DNA from: Erwinia sp050410775
GTDB lineage: Bacteria > Pseudomonadota > Gammaproteobacteria > Enterobacterales > Enterobacteriaceae
Strand: one strand, 5' to 3'
Assembly (NCBI RefSeq): GCF_050410775.1
Contig: NZ_CP191229.1
DNA length: 64,000 nucleotides
In this document: in pieces, positions 1 through 9,318 of the stretch
Layout of the letters: every line of letters starts with the position of its first letter
Numbering within the stretch: position 1 is the first letter of the stretch
The notes under the pieces: generated by a model
What the model was told of the DNA's origin: nothing
The model's database searches: none
What the model saw: the letters and a program-made list of their open reading frames with translations, nothing else
Translations under genes and position numbers: made by a program

Positions 1-393
1 GCGATGTCCGCCACCCTCTGGCCGGTCATGCTCTGGCTGCTCAGCGCCCGCCTGAGCGGTTTCTGGCGCGGCGTTGCCGTCGGCACCGGCTACCTCATCC
101 CGCTGCTGGTCGGCGCATCAAGGCTGGTACTGCACTATCACTCCCACAGCGAAGTAATTACTGGCCTGCTGCTCGGCTTTACGCTCAGTACCGCTTTTCT
201 GGTCAGTCAGCGTGGTTCGCAGCTGAAGACCTTTTCCCTCAGCCAGCTCTGCGTGGCGCTTTTACTGCCGCTGCTTCTGCTGAGCCATGGCCGTATTGCC
301 ACCACGCAGCAGTTCCTGCAACGGCTTTCGGTCGAGATAGCCGGTATCGATCATCCCTGGACGCGCAGCGATCTGTTAAAGCTTCAGCAGTAG
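1..393 (+). CDS. PAP2-family phosphatase, 5' end outside window
   Basis: The reading frame is open from base 1 with no upstream stop, so this is the C-terminal part of a longer gene. The visible 130 residues contain hydrophobic segments and the third PAP2 signature, S-R-x5-H-x3-(E): ASRLVLHYHSHSEV near residues 39-52, with Glu in place of the usual Asp. The first two PAP2 motifs (KxxxxxxRP and PSGH) would lie before the window. PAP2 proteins are integral-membrane acid phosphatases acting on lipid phosphates or undecaprenyl pyrophosphate. The exact substrate cannot be told from this fragment. Another hydrophobic helix (SQLCVALLLPLLLL) follows and the protein ends in a polar tail. It is followed by a 154-base gap before the next gene. 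Confidence 0.75.
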   Translation, partial: AMSATLWPVMLWLLSARLSGFWRGVAVGTGYLIPLLVGASRLVLHYHSHSEVITGLLLGFTLSTAFLVSQRGSQLKTFSLSQLCVALLLPLLLLSHGRIATTQQFLQRLSVEIAGIDHPWTRSDLLKLQQ

Positions 394-547
394 CGGTCCA
401 CGTTTGTTGCAAAGGCACAGCGGGTCAATCGTCCGAACACAGGGGTGTTTTGAATTAGCGGCAGGCAGGAAGAAAACGTTATGTTAGCATAATCAAAGTA
501 CCGATGAATGCGCTGACAGGACCGTCTGGCACTCTGCTGGATTTGAG

Positions 548-3139
548 ATGAAGACTGAGACCTTTTTTAGCGTAAACCGCGCCTTTCTGCCGTGGCGAAG
601 CGCCCTGACGTTTGGCGCAATCACGTTTGCGTTAACCCTCTTTTGCCTGAAGCTGATTGAGATCAGCGATCCGGTTTCGCCGCTCTGGTTCAGCACAGCG
701 CTGATGACGGTGCTGATTTTTCGCCAGCCTTTAAAGGCGCTGCCGTTAATTTTATCCGCTTGCACCTTCGGCAATGCCTGCGCCAGCGCCTGGATTTTAG
801 GCCCCGAATTCCCTCACCTGCTTTTCCCGCTGATTAACCTTGTTCAGGCTGTGATGGGCGGCGCGCTGCTGCGGCGGCTGCTGGATCAGAAATCGCCCCT
901 TGGGTCGCTGCTCAGCTGGAGCAAAATGGTCATTACGACCGGCCTTTGTACTCCGCTGGCAGGCGCGTTGATGGCCAGCTGGCTGCTGACGCTTGTCGAT
1001 CGTGCCAGCCCGCTGCTCTTCTCGACATGGGTGGTCTCTGAGATGATCGGGATGCTCTCGCTTGGCCCGGTTTGTCTGCTCTGGCGTGGGGATTACTTTC
1101 GCCACAACTTCAATCCAGCCGCGCTGTCTGAAACGCTGCTGACGCTGGCGATCACGCTGGCGCTCACCTGGTTTTCCCTGCGTTTTCTTCCCTGGCCCTT
1201 TACCTTTGTCATTGTGGTGCTGTTTTACAGCGCCGTGCGGCTGCCGCGTTTCGAAGCCTTTATGGTCTTTCTGGCAACGCTGACGATGATGACGCTGATG
1301 CTGGCGATGGACAGGCTGAATATCAGCGTGGATGCGGGCATCTTCAGCAGCGTTCCCTGGCTGCCTTTCCTGATGGCGATTATCCCCAGCCATATGATGG
1401 CGCTGGTGATGCACTCTTTCCGCAAAGAGAAAAGGCATATCACCGAAAGCGAAACCCGCTTCCGCCACGCGATGGAATATTCAGCGATCGGCATGGCGCT
1501 GGTCTCCCCGCAGGGTCAGTGGCTCCAGGTGAATAAATCGCTCTGTCGTCTGCTTGGCTATAGCGAAAAAGAGCTAAGCCAGATGACCTTTCAGCAGATT
1601 ACCCATCCTGACGATCTGGAAGCGGACGTCAGCCAGCTCTATGCGCTGCTGCTGGGCGACATCGAAACCTACAGCATGGAAAAGCGCTATTTCCGCAAGG
1701 ATGGCGAGCTTGTCCGGGCCTCGCTGACGGTTTCGCTGGTAAGAGACAGCGAACAGCTGCCGCTCTATTTTATCTCTCAGATTGAAGATATTACCGACCT
1801 CAGACGCACAGAAGAGGTCAATAAGCGGCTGATGCAGCGCATCACGCTGGCGAACGAAGCCGGAGGCATTGCCGTCTGGGACTGGAATCTGAAAACCGGC
1901 GCCATGCAGTGGGATAAACGGATGTTTCAGATTTATGGCCTGAAGCCTGAAGGCGAGGCCACTTATCTCACCTGGGTTAACAGCATGCTCCCTGCCGACA
2001 GGCAGAGCGCGATCGACGCCTTCGATGAAAGCATCAAGACCGCCTCGCCCATCGATATTCAGTTTCGCATTGAAACCGACCAGGGGATCCGCTATATCCG
2101 CAGCCAGGCCAGAATGATGCTGGATGAAAACGGCGAGGTGGAGAAGATGCTGGGCATCAATCAGGATGTCACCGCCATGCACCAGCTGACCGATGCGCTC
2201 TATCAGGAGAAAGAGCGGATGCATATCACGCTGGACGCTATCGGCGAAGCGGTGATCAGCACGGATGAGGAGATGCGGGTTATCTTTATGAACCCGGTGG
2301 CGGAAGAGATGAGCGGCTGGCGTCAGGAGGATGCCGTCGCCAGGCCCATCAGCGAGATCCTGCGTATTACTGAGGGCAGCGACGGCCCCGAAGTCGAGAA
2401 CCTGTTGCTCTGTAAACTGCCGACGAAAAAATCTGTGCCCGACCTCGAACGGGGCCTGGTGCTGCACAACAGCGCCGGAGAACGGTTTGATATTCACTAC
2501 AGCATTACCCCGCTAAAGACGCAGGAGGGGGAAAATATCGGCAGCGTGATGGTCATTCAGGATGTCAGTGAATCCCGCGAAATGCTGCGTCATCTGAGCT
2601 ACAGCGCCTCTCATGATATGCTGACCCGCCTGCCAAACCGGGTCAGCTTTGAACATCAGCTGATGACGATGCTGCGCTCTGCCAGCGAACAGGGACGGCA
2701 ACACGTGCTGGTCTTCCTCGATCTTGACCGCTTTAAAACGGTCAACGATACGGCGGGACACGCGGCGGGCGATGCGCTCTTACGTGAAATTGCCGTGGTG
2801 ATGAAAAGTCACCTCCGCCACAACGACGTGCTTGCCCGGCTTGGTGGCGATGAGTTTGGTATCCTGCTACAGGATTGCCCGCTGGAGAACGGCTGTGAGC
2901 GGGTGGATCAAATTATCAGGACGGTGATCCAGTACCATTTCGTCTGGGAGAGCGGCATACACCGCATCGGCGCCAGTGCCGGGATCGCCGTCATCGGTAC
3001 GGATAACCTCAGCGCCAGCGAAGTGATGGCCCGGGCTGATCTGGCCTGTTATCGCGCCAAGCACAGCGGTCGAGGCCAGCTTGCCGTTTATGACGATTAC
3101 CCGCAAACGGCCACGCCGGTAAGACGTACGAAAAACTGA
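548..3139 (+). CDS. dgcE: Diguanylate cyclase, DgcE/YegE-like without EAL domain
   Basis: This membrane-bound c-di-GMP synthase has 863 residues. An N-terminal MASE1 sensor region (about residues 15-290, some 8 hydrophobic segments) is followed by three PAS/PAC modules (about 300-420, 425-550, 555-685) and a GGDEF domain. The catalytic GGDEF motif is intact at residues 766-770. An upstream R-x-x-D inhibitory site is not evident. E. coli DgcE has the same MASE1-PAS3-GGDEF order plus a degenerate C-terminal EAL domain and is about 1100 residues. Here the protein stops about 20 residues after the GGDEF fold, so the EAL part is absent rather than frameshifted: the stop is clean and yegD follows 151 bases on. 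Placement just before yegD matches the E. coli locus, but alkA, which separates the two in E. coli, is missing. Orthology is likely; the symbol is given with that caveat. Confidence 0.85.
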   Translation: MKTETFFSVNRAFLPWRSALTFGAITFALTLFCLKLIEISDPVSPLWFSTALMTVLIFRQPLKALPLILSACTFGNACASAWILGPEFPHLLFPLINLVQAVMGGALLRRLLDQKSPLGSLLSWSKMVITTGLCTPLAGALMASWLLTLVDRASPLLFSTWVVSEMIGMLSLGPVCLLWRGDYFRHNFNPAALSETLLTLAITLALTWFSLRFLPWPFTFVIVVLFYSAVRLPRFEAFMVFLATLTMMTLMLAMDRLNISVDAGIFSSVPWLPFLMAIIPSHMMALVMHSFRKEKRHITESETRFRHAMEYSAIGMALVSPQGQWLQVNKSLCRLLGYSEKELSQMTFQQITHPDDLEADVSQLYALLLGDIETYSMEKRYFRKDGELVRASLTVSLVRDSEQLPLYFISQIEDITDLRRTEEVNKRLMQRITLANEAGGIAVWDWNLKTGAMQWDKRMFQIYGLKPEGEATYLTWVNSMLPADRQSAIDAFDESIKTASPIDIQFRIETDQGIRYIRSQARMMLDENGEVEKMLGINQDVTAMHQLTDALYQEKERMHITLDAIGEAVISTDEEMRVIFMNPVAEEMSGWRQEDAVARPISEILRITEGSDGPEVENLLLCKLPTKKSVPDLERGLVLHNSAGERFDIHYSITPLKTQEGENIGSVMVIQDVSESREMLRHLSYSASHDMLTRLPNRVSFEHQLMTMLRSASEQGRQHVLVFLDLDRFKTVNDTAGHAAGDALLREIAVVMKSHLRHNDVLARLGGDEFGILLQDCPLENGCERVDQIIRTVIQYHFVWESGIHRIGASAGIAVIGTDNLSASEVMARADLACYRAKHSGRGQLAVYDDYPQTATPVRRTKN

Positions 3140-3290
3140 TCCCGCCAGCTTTGCCCTCTCACTCTCTGTCCATGCCCGACAAACGTCATCCATGCCGCCG
3201 GTTTTGCGACAAAATGCGCCCCGGTTCTTGCTCTGCCGTCTGCCCTGGGCTAAAGTCGCCCCCTTTTTTCACCGTCAGCGGAGGGGACGA

Positions 3291-4643
3291 ATGTTCATCG
3301 GCTTTGATTACGGCACGGCAAACTGCTCGGTCGGTATTATGAACGAGGGCAGCCCGCGGCTGCTGCCCCTTGAGCAGGGCTCCACGCTACTGCCTTCTAT
3401 GCTTTGCGCCCCTACGCGCGACGCGGTCAGCGAATGGCTGTTCCGCCATCACCAGGTGCCCACCCCCGAGGCGGAAAACCAGGCGATCCTGCGCCGGGCG
3501 CTGACGCTGAATCGCGAAGAGGATATTGAAGTGCTGCCCGGTAGCGTCCAGTTTGGCCTCGCCTCGCTGGCTCACTATATGGCCGATCCGGAAGATGTCT
3601 GGTTTGTGAAGTCACCCAAATCATTCCTGGGTGCGAGTGGCCTTAAGCCGCAGCAGGTCGCCTTCTTTGAGGATCTGGTTTGCGCCACGATGTTGCACAT
3701 TCGCCAGACCGCCGAACAGCAGCTTAATGAAAGCATCACGCAGGCGGTCATTGGTCGCCCGGTGAATTTCCAGGGACTGGGCGGTGACGAGGCAAACCGC
3801 CAGGCGCAGGGCATTCTGGCGCGCGCCGCCAGCCGCGCCGGCTTCAGGGACGTTGAGTTCCAGTTTGAACCCGTGGCGGCAGGGCTCGATTTTGAAGCCA
3901 CGCTGGATAAAGAAACCCGCGTGCTGGTGGTGGATATTGGCGGCGGTACTACCGACTGCTCGATGCTGCTGATGGGGCCGGAGTGGCACGATAAAGCGGA
4001 ACGCAGCGGCAGCCTGCTGGGCCACAGCGGTTGCCGGGTCGGCGGTAACGATCTTGATATCATGCTGGCGTTTAAAGAGCTGATGCCGCTGCTGGGCCTG
4101 GGCGGCGCGACGGAGAAAGGGATTGCCCTGCCCGCGCTGCCATGGTGGAACGCGGTCGCCATTAATGATGTTCCCGCGCAGAGCGATTTTTACGCCACGG
4201 CCAGCCGCAAGCAGCTACAGGAACTGATACGCGATGCCGCGGAGCCGGAGAAGGTGAAACGACTGCTGAAAGTCTGGCAGCAGCGCCTCAGCTACCGCCT
4301 GGTACGCGCGGCGGAGGAGAGTAAAATCGCCCTTTCCGACCGTCAGGAGGTCATCAGCACCCTGCACTTTATTGAGCAGGCGCTGGAAACGACGCTTGCT
4401 GCCGACACGCTGGAGACAGCGATCGCCCAGCCGCTTGAGCGCATCAAAGAACAGGTGAGGCTGGCGCTGGACGGCAGCAGCGTTCGTCCGGACGTAGTGT
4501 TCCTGACCGGCGGCAGCGCCCGGTCGCCGGTACTGCGACAGGCGATTAGTCAGATGCTGCCAGGGATCCCGCTGGCCAGCGGCGACGATTTTGGTTCCGT
4601 CACCGCCGGTCTGGCGCGCTGGGCACAGGTCATGTTCCGCTAA
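3291..4643 (+). CDS. yegD: Hsp70-like chaperone-family protein YegD
   Basis: This 450-residue protein has the same length as E. coli YegD. It belongs to the actin-ATPase/Hsp70 superfamily but lacks a DnaK-type substrate-binding domain. The phosphate-1 motif is at the N-terminus (FIGFDYGTANCSVG), the phosphate-2 motif is VVDIGGGTTDCSM near residue 210, and the adenosine motif is VFLTGGSARSP near residue 403. The start at 3291 was chosen over an in-frame ATG 99 bases upstream because GAGGGGA lies 4 bases before it and the product then matches the family length and N-terminus. Its client and role are unknown; it may act with a partner chaperone. It stands alone between the cyclase gene and the mdt operon. 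Confidence 0.92.
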   Translation: MFIGFDYGTANCSVGIMNEGSPRLLPLEQGSTLLPSMLCAPTRDAVSEWLFRHHQVPTPEAENQAILRRALTLNREEDIEVLPGSVQFGLASLAHYMADPEDVWFVKSPKSFLGASGLKPQQVAFFEDLVCATMLHIRQTAEQQLNESITQAVIGRPVNFQGLGGDEANRQAQGILARAASRAGFRDVEFQFEPVAAGLDFEATLDKETRVLVVDIGGGTTDCSMLLMGPEWHDKAERSGSLLGHSGCRVGGNDLDIMLAFKELMPLLGLGGATEKGIALPALPWWNAVAINDVPAQSDFYATASRKQLQELIRDAAEPEKVKRLLKVWQQRLSYRLVRAAEESKIALSDRQEVISTLHFIEQALETTLAADTLETAIAQPLERIKEQVRLALDGSSVRPDVVFLTGGSARSPVLRQAISQMLPGIPLASGDDFGSVTAGLARWAQVMFR

Positions 4644-4680
4644 ACCAGTCAGAAACGGATTTCTGTCACTTCACAGTCAG

Positions 4681-4705
4681 GGCTGCCGCCTTTAGTGCGG
4701 CAGCC
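4681..4705 (+). terminator. Hairpin downstream of yegD
   Basis: A perfect 9-bp stem (GGCTGCCGC / GCGGCAGCC) with the 7-base loop CTTTAGT lies 37 bases after the yegD stop. The following bases (TTCCGCTT) make a weak U tract, so it may be an inefficient terminator or an RNA-stabilising hairpin. Confidence 0.55.
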
Positions 4706-4972
4706 TTCCGCTTATCCTGCCAGCCTGCCTGGCCGCCGCGCTTCATTTGCCAGCTGCTCTGGCTTCCGGCATCCTTTACTGCGTTAAAACCGCCTCCGCT
4801 TTACCTCGTTAAGATAACGTAAAAGTAGGTAAGGACATGATTACTTACACCTCCTGCGCAAGTTATCCTTAATTCCTTCAATTTTTTGTGCCGTAAACTC
4901 GTTAAACTAGCGCCTTATGGGGCGCATTTTGCCCCTGACTTTGTTATTTGCTACCGGAGAGCTCACCACAGC
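4706..4972 (+). promoter_or_regulatory. mdtA upstream region
   Basis: This gene-free stretch must hold the mdtABCD-baeSR promoter. The last 110 bases are A+T-rich with a run of six T near 4884. I looked for the BaeR box known from E. coli (TTTTTCTCCATDATTGGC) and did not find a convincing copy, so BaeR control is inferred only from the operon content. No small gene with a ribosome site is visible. Confidence 0.4.
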
Positions 4973-6199
4973 ATGAATGTCAAACGCCGCTTCCCCACGC
5001 TCGTCTTACTCCTGATCGCTCTGGCCGCTGCGGCAGGCGGCTACTTCTGGTGGCAGAGTCACAACACCCCAACCGCAGAGTCCGCCTCCAGCGCCGGGCA
5101 GGCCCGGGGACCGGGCGGAAAAGGTCGCGGCCCCCTTTCGCCGGTGCAGGCCTCCGCCGCATCGCGCCAGAGCGTTCCGCTTTATCTTTCCGGACTGGGC
5201 ACGGTGACGGCCGCCAATACCGTCACCCTGCGCAGCCGCGTGGAGGGCAACCTGATTGCGCTCCATTTTAAGGAGGGAGAGGAAGTCGAAGCCGGACAGC
5301 TGCTGGCGGAAATCGATCCGCGCCCCTATCAGGTCGCGCTGATGCAGGCGCAGGGCCAGCTGGCAAAAGACCAGGCGACGCTGGCAAACGCCCGTCGCGA
5401 TCTGGCGCGCTATGAAAAGCTCGTGAAGACCAACCTCGTTTCCCAGCAGGAACTTGACACCCAGCGTGCGCTGGTCAGCGAGACGCTCGGCACCCTGAAA
5501 GCCGACGAGGGCAGCGTGGCCAGCGCGCAGCTTAATCTGACCTACAGCCGCATCACCGCGCCGGTTGCCGGGCGAGTCGGCCTGAAGCAGGTGGATATTG
5601 GCAACTACATTACCAGCGGCGACACCAACGGTATCGTGGTCATCACCCAGACGCACCCCATCGATGTGATATTCAGCCTTCCGGAAAATGACATCAGTAC
5701 GGTAGTCACCGCACAGAAAGGCGGCGAGCCGATCCTGGTCGAGGCCTGGGACAGAAGCAACAGCAAGCTGCTGACGACCGGCACCCTGCTGAGTATGGAT
5801 AACCAGATCGACACCACGACCGGGACGGTGAAGCTGAAAGCCCGCTTTACCAACGCTAACGACGAACTTTTCCCTAACCAGTTTGTGAACGCACGGCTCA
5901 AAGTCAATACGCTGCAAAATGCCATTGTTATTCCCGCAGCCGCACTGCAAATGGGGAATGAGGGCAACTTCGTCTGGGTGGTCAACAGCGACAATAAAGT
6001 GAGCAAAAAAAGCGTGACGGTCGGGCTTCAGGAGAGCACCAGAGTGGTGATCAACGCCGGTCTGGACGTTGGCGAACGCGTGGTCACCGACGGTATCGAC
6101 CGCCTGACCGAAGGCGCCGCTGTGGAAGTGGTTGCGCCGCAGGCCGCGCCGCTGACCTCCGGCAAAAGCGTTCAGCCAGCGAAGGGAGCCAGCGACTGA
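4973..6199 (+). CDS. mdtA: RND pump membrane-fusion protein MdtA
   Basis: This 408-residue periplasmic adaptor belongs to the MdtABC-TolC multidrug efflux pump (E. coli MdtA is 415). A membrane anchor/signal segment (about residues 8-25) is followed by a Gly/Pro/Arg-rich linker. Next come the biotinyl-lipoyl half-motifs, a coiled-coil hairpin (about 115-180, rich in Q, L, A, K, E) and beta-barrel regions typical of HlyD/AcrA-type proteins. The start at 4973 was preferred to an in-frame ATG at 4886 because a Shine-Dalgarno-like GGAGAG precedes it and the N-terminus MNVKRR then resembles the family. The stop overlaps the mdtB start (ATGA), indicating translational coupling within the mdtABCD-baeSR operon. 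Confidence 0.95.
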   Translation: MNVKRRFPTLVLLLIALAAAAGGYFWWQSHNTPTAESASSAGQARGPGGKGRGPLSPVQASAASRQSVPLYLSGLGTVTAANTVTLRSRVEGNLIALHFKEGEEVEAGQLLAEIDPRPYQVALMQAQGQLAKDQATLANARRDLARYEKLVKTNLVSQQELDTQRALVSETLGTLKADEGSVASAQLNLTYSRITAPVAGRVGLKQVDIGNYITSGDTNGIVVITQTHPIDVIFSLPENDISTVVTAQKGGEPILVEAWDRSNSKLLTTGTLLSMDNQIDTTTGTVKLKARFTNANDELFPNQFVNARLKVNTLQNAIVIPAAALQMGNEGNFVWVVNSDNKVSKKSVTVGLQESTRVVINAGLDVGERVVTDGIDRLTEGAAVEVVAPQAAPLTSGKSVQPAKGASD

Positions 6200-9100
6200 T
6201 GCAGGTCAATTCTCCAGGCGCCAGCGGCGGGCCTTCCCGTCACTTTATTCTCCGGCCGGTCGCCACCACGCTGCTGATGGTGGCCATTCTGCTGGCCGGG
6301 ATACTGGGCTATCGCGCCCTGCCCGTCTCCGCGCTGCCGGAGGTGGACTATCCCACTATTCAGGTGGTCACCCTCTATCCCGGTGCAAGCCCGGACGTGG
6401 TGACCTCCTCCATTACCGCCCCGCTCGAACGTCAGTTTGGCCAGATGTCCGGCCTCAAGCAGATGTCTTCGCAAAGCTCCGGCGGCGCATCGGTGGTCAC
6501 GCTCCAGTTTCAGCTGACGCTGCCGCTGGACGTGGCCGAGCAGGAGGTGCAGGCCGCCATTAACGCGGCGACGAACCTGCTGCCTTCTGACCTGCCGAAC
6601 CCACCGGTTTACAGCAAGGTTAACCCGGCCGATCCGCCCATTATGACGCTCGCCGTGACCACGACCAGCATGCCAATGACCCAGGTCGAGGATATGGTGG
6701 AAACGCGCATCGCCCAGAAGATCTCTCAGGTCTCCGGCGTGGGGCTGGTGACGCTCTCCGGCGGGCAGCGTCCCGCCGTGCGCGTGCGGCTGAACGCCCA
6801 GGCGCTGGCCGCGCTGGGGCTTGACAGCGAAACGGTACGCACGGCCATCAGCAACGCCAACGTCAACTCGGCGAAGGGCAGCCTCGACGGCCCGGAGCGC
6901 TCCATTACGCTCTCTGCCAACGATCAGATGAAGTCCGCCGAGGACTACCGTCAGCTGATCGTGGCTTATCAGAACGGTTCGCCGGTTCGCCTGCGAGATG
7001 TGGCAAAAGTTGAAACGGGCGCGGAAAACCGCCTGCTCGGGGCCTGGGCGAACCGCCAGCCCGCCATTGTGCTCAACGTGCAGCGCCAGCCCGGCGCGAA
7101 CATTATTACCACTGCTGACAGCATTCGCCGGATGCTGCCGGGCCTGACAGCCTCCCTGCCGAAATCGGTCGAGGTTAAGGTCCTGAGCGACCGCACTACC
7201 AACATCCGCGCCTCCGTTCATGATGTGCAGTTTGAGCTGATGCTGGCACTGGCGCTGGTGGTGATGATTATCTACCTGTTTCTGCGTAACGTCCCGGCGA
7301 CCATTATCCCCGCCGTGGCCGTACCGCTGTCGCTAGTCGGCACCTTTGCCGTTATCTATTTCCTCGGCTTCTCGGTCAATAACCTGACGTTGATGGCGCT
7401 GACGATCGCCACCGGCTTTGTGGTCGATGACGCCATCGTGGTGATTGAAAACATCTCGCGCTACATCGAAAAAGGCGAAAAGCCGATGGCCGCGGCGCTG
7501 AAAGGCACCGGCGAAATCGTCTTTACGATTATCTCCCTGACCTTCTCGCTGATTGCCGTCCTGATCCCGCTGCTCTTTATGGGGGATATTGTCGGCAGGC
7601 TCTTCCGTGAGTTTGCAGTCACGCTGGCCATCTCTATCCTGATTTCAGCCGTGGTTTCGCTGACGCTGACGCCGATGATGTGCGCCCGGATGCTCAGCGC
7701 CGAGTCGCTGCGTAAACAGAACCGGTTTTCCCGCGCCAGCGAAGCGCTCTTTGAGCGCATCATCGCCCGCTACGGCCAGCTGCTGCGGCGCGTGCTTAAC
7801 CACCCCTGGATCACCCTGAGCGTGGCGCTGGGCACCCTGGCGATTACCGTACTGCTCTGGATTGCGATCCCGAAAGGTTTCTTTCCCCTTCAGGACAACG
7901 GTATTATCCAGGGCACATTGCAGGCGCCGCAGTCGGTTTCCTATGCCAATATGACCGCGCGGCAGCAGCAGGTCGCCGCGATCGTGATGAAAGATCCGGC
8001 CGTAGAAAGCCTGACCTCCTTTGTGGGAGTGGACGGCACCAATCCGGCGCTCAACAGTGGACGTTTGCAGATCAATCTTAAGCCGCTGGACGAGCGTGAC
8101 GATCGCATCCCGGCCATTATTGAACGCCTGCAGGCAGAAGCAGACCGGCTGCCGGGCATTAAGCTCTATCTGCAACCGGTGCAGGATCTGACCATTGATA
8201 CTCAGGTGAGCCGCACCCAGTATCAGTTTACGCTCCAGACCGGCTCGCTCGACTCGCTCAGCCTGTGGGTGCCGCAGCTGCTAAAAGAACTGGGTACGCT
8301 GCCGCAGCTGAAAGATGTCAGCAGCGACTGGCAGGATCAGGGGCTGGAAGCCTATATCCGGGTTGACCGCGACAGCGCCAGCCGGCTAGGTATCAGCATG
8401 GCGGACGTCGATAATGCGCTCTATAACGCCTTCGGCCAGCGCCTGATCTCCACTATCTATACGCAGGCCAGCCAGTATCGCGTGGTGCTTGAACACGATA
8501 CCTCAAACACGTCAGGCCTCGCGGCCCTGGATGCGATCCGCCTGACCGGCAGCGACGGCGGCATGGTGCCGCTCAGCGCTATCGCCAAAGTTGAACAGCG
8601 TCACGGCGCGCTGAGCATCAACCATTTAGATCAGTTTCCCTCCACTACCTTCTCGTTTAACGTCAGCGACGGTTACTCGCTGGAGCAGGCGGTGAATGCC
8701 ATCAGCCAGGCCGAGCGGGATCTGGCGATGCCGGCGGAGATCATGACCCAGTTCCAGGGCAGCACCCTGGCTTTCCAGGCCGCGCTTTCCAGCACCGTCT
8801 GGCTGATCGTTGCCGCTATCGTGGCGATGTATATCGTGCTCGGCGTGCTGTATGAGAGTTTTATTCATCCCATCACCATCCTCTCCACCCTCCCTACGGC
8901 GGGTGTGGGCGCCTTACTGGCGCTGATGCTGAGCGGCAACGAGCTGGACGTCATCGCCATTATCGGGATTATTCTGCTGATCGGGATCGTGAAGAAGAAC
9001 GCCATCATGATGATCGACTTTGCGCTGGCCGCCGAGCGTGAGCAGGGCATGGCGCCTTATGAAGCCATTTATCAGGCCTGTCTGCTGCGCTTCCGCCCGA

Positions 9101-9318
9101 TATTGATGACCACGCTGGCCGCGCTGCTTGGCGCACTGCCGCTGATGCTGAGTCAGGGCGTCGGCGCGGAGCTGCGCCGTCCGCTCGGCGTGGCGATGGT
9201 GGGCGGGCTGATCCTCAGCCAGGTACTGACCCTGTTTACCACGCCGGTGATCTATCTGCTGTTTGACCGTCTGGCGCGCGCCACCCGTCGTCGCCTGAGC
9301 CGTGAGGAGGCAGTGTGA
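6199..9318 (+). CDS. mdtB: RND multidrug efflux transporter subunit MdtB
   Basis: This inner-membrane proton-driven drug antiporter has 1039 residues, about the length of E. coli MdtB (1040). It shows the 12-helix RND layout: TM1 near residues 18-38, two large periplasmic loops, and TM clusters near 340-540 and 865-1025. The proton-relay aspartate pair in TM4 is present (ATGFVVDDAIVVIENISRY). MdtB and MdtC assemble as a heteromultimer (B2C in E. coli). The ATGA overlap with mdtA upstream and the GTGA overlap with mdtC downstream show tight coupling. Substrates in E. coli include bile salts and novobiocin, which is family knowledge and not visible here. Confidence 0.96.
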   Translation: MQVNSPGASGGPSRHFILRPVATTLLMVAILLAGILGYRALPVSALPEVDYPTIQVVTLYPGASPDVVTSSITAPLERQFGQMSGLKQMSSQSSGGASVVTLQFQLTLPLDVAEQEVQAAINAATNLLPSDLPNPPVYSKVNPADPPIMTLAVTTTSMPMTQVEDMVETRIAQKISQVSGVGLVTLSGGQRPAVRVRLNAQALAALGLDSETVRTAISNANVNSAKGSLDGPERSITLSANDQMKSAEDYRQLIVAYQNGSPVRLRDVAKVETGAENRLLGAWANRQPAIVLNVQRQPGANIITTADSIRRMLPGLTASLPKSVEVKVLSDRTTNIRASVHDVQFELMLALALVVMIIYLFLRNVPATIIPAVAVPLSLVGTFAVIYFLGFSVNNLTLMALTIATGFVVDDAIVVIENISRYIEKGEKPMAAALKGTGEIVFTIISLTFSLIAVLIPLLFMGDIVGRLFREFAVTLAISILISAVVSLTLTPMMCARMLSAESLRKQNRFSRASEALFERIIARYGQLLRRVLNHPWITLSVALGTLAITVLLWIAIPKGFFPLQDNGIIQGTLQAPQSVSYANMTARQQQVAAIVMKDPAVESLTSFVGVDGTNPALNSGRLQINLKPLDERDDRIPAIIERLQAEADRLPGIKLYLQPVQDLTIDTQVSRTQYQFTLQTGSLDSLSLWVPQLLKELGTLPQLKDVSSDWQDQGLEAYIRVDRDSASRLGISMADVDNALYNAFGQRLISTIYTQASQYRVVLEHDTSNTSGLAALDAIRLTGSDGGMVPLSAIAKVEQRHGALSINHLDQFPSTTFSFNVSDGYSLEQAVNAISQAERDLAMPAEIMTQFQGSTLAFQAALSSTVWLIVAAIVAMYIVLGVLYESFIHPITILSTLPTAGVGALLALMLSGNELDVIAIIGIILLIGIVKKNAIMMIDFALAAEREQGMAPYEAIYQACLLRFRPILMTTLAALLGALPLMLSQGVGAELRRPLGVAMVGGLILSQVLTLFTTPVIYLLFDRLARATRRRLSREEAV

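Noticed and set aside
4706..4972. BaeR box before mdtA
   Set aside because: Expected from E. coli, but I could not find a segment close to the published box.
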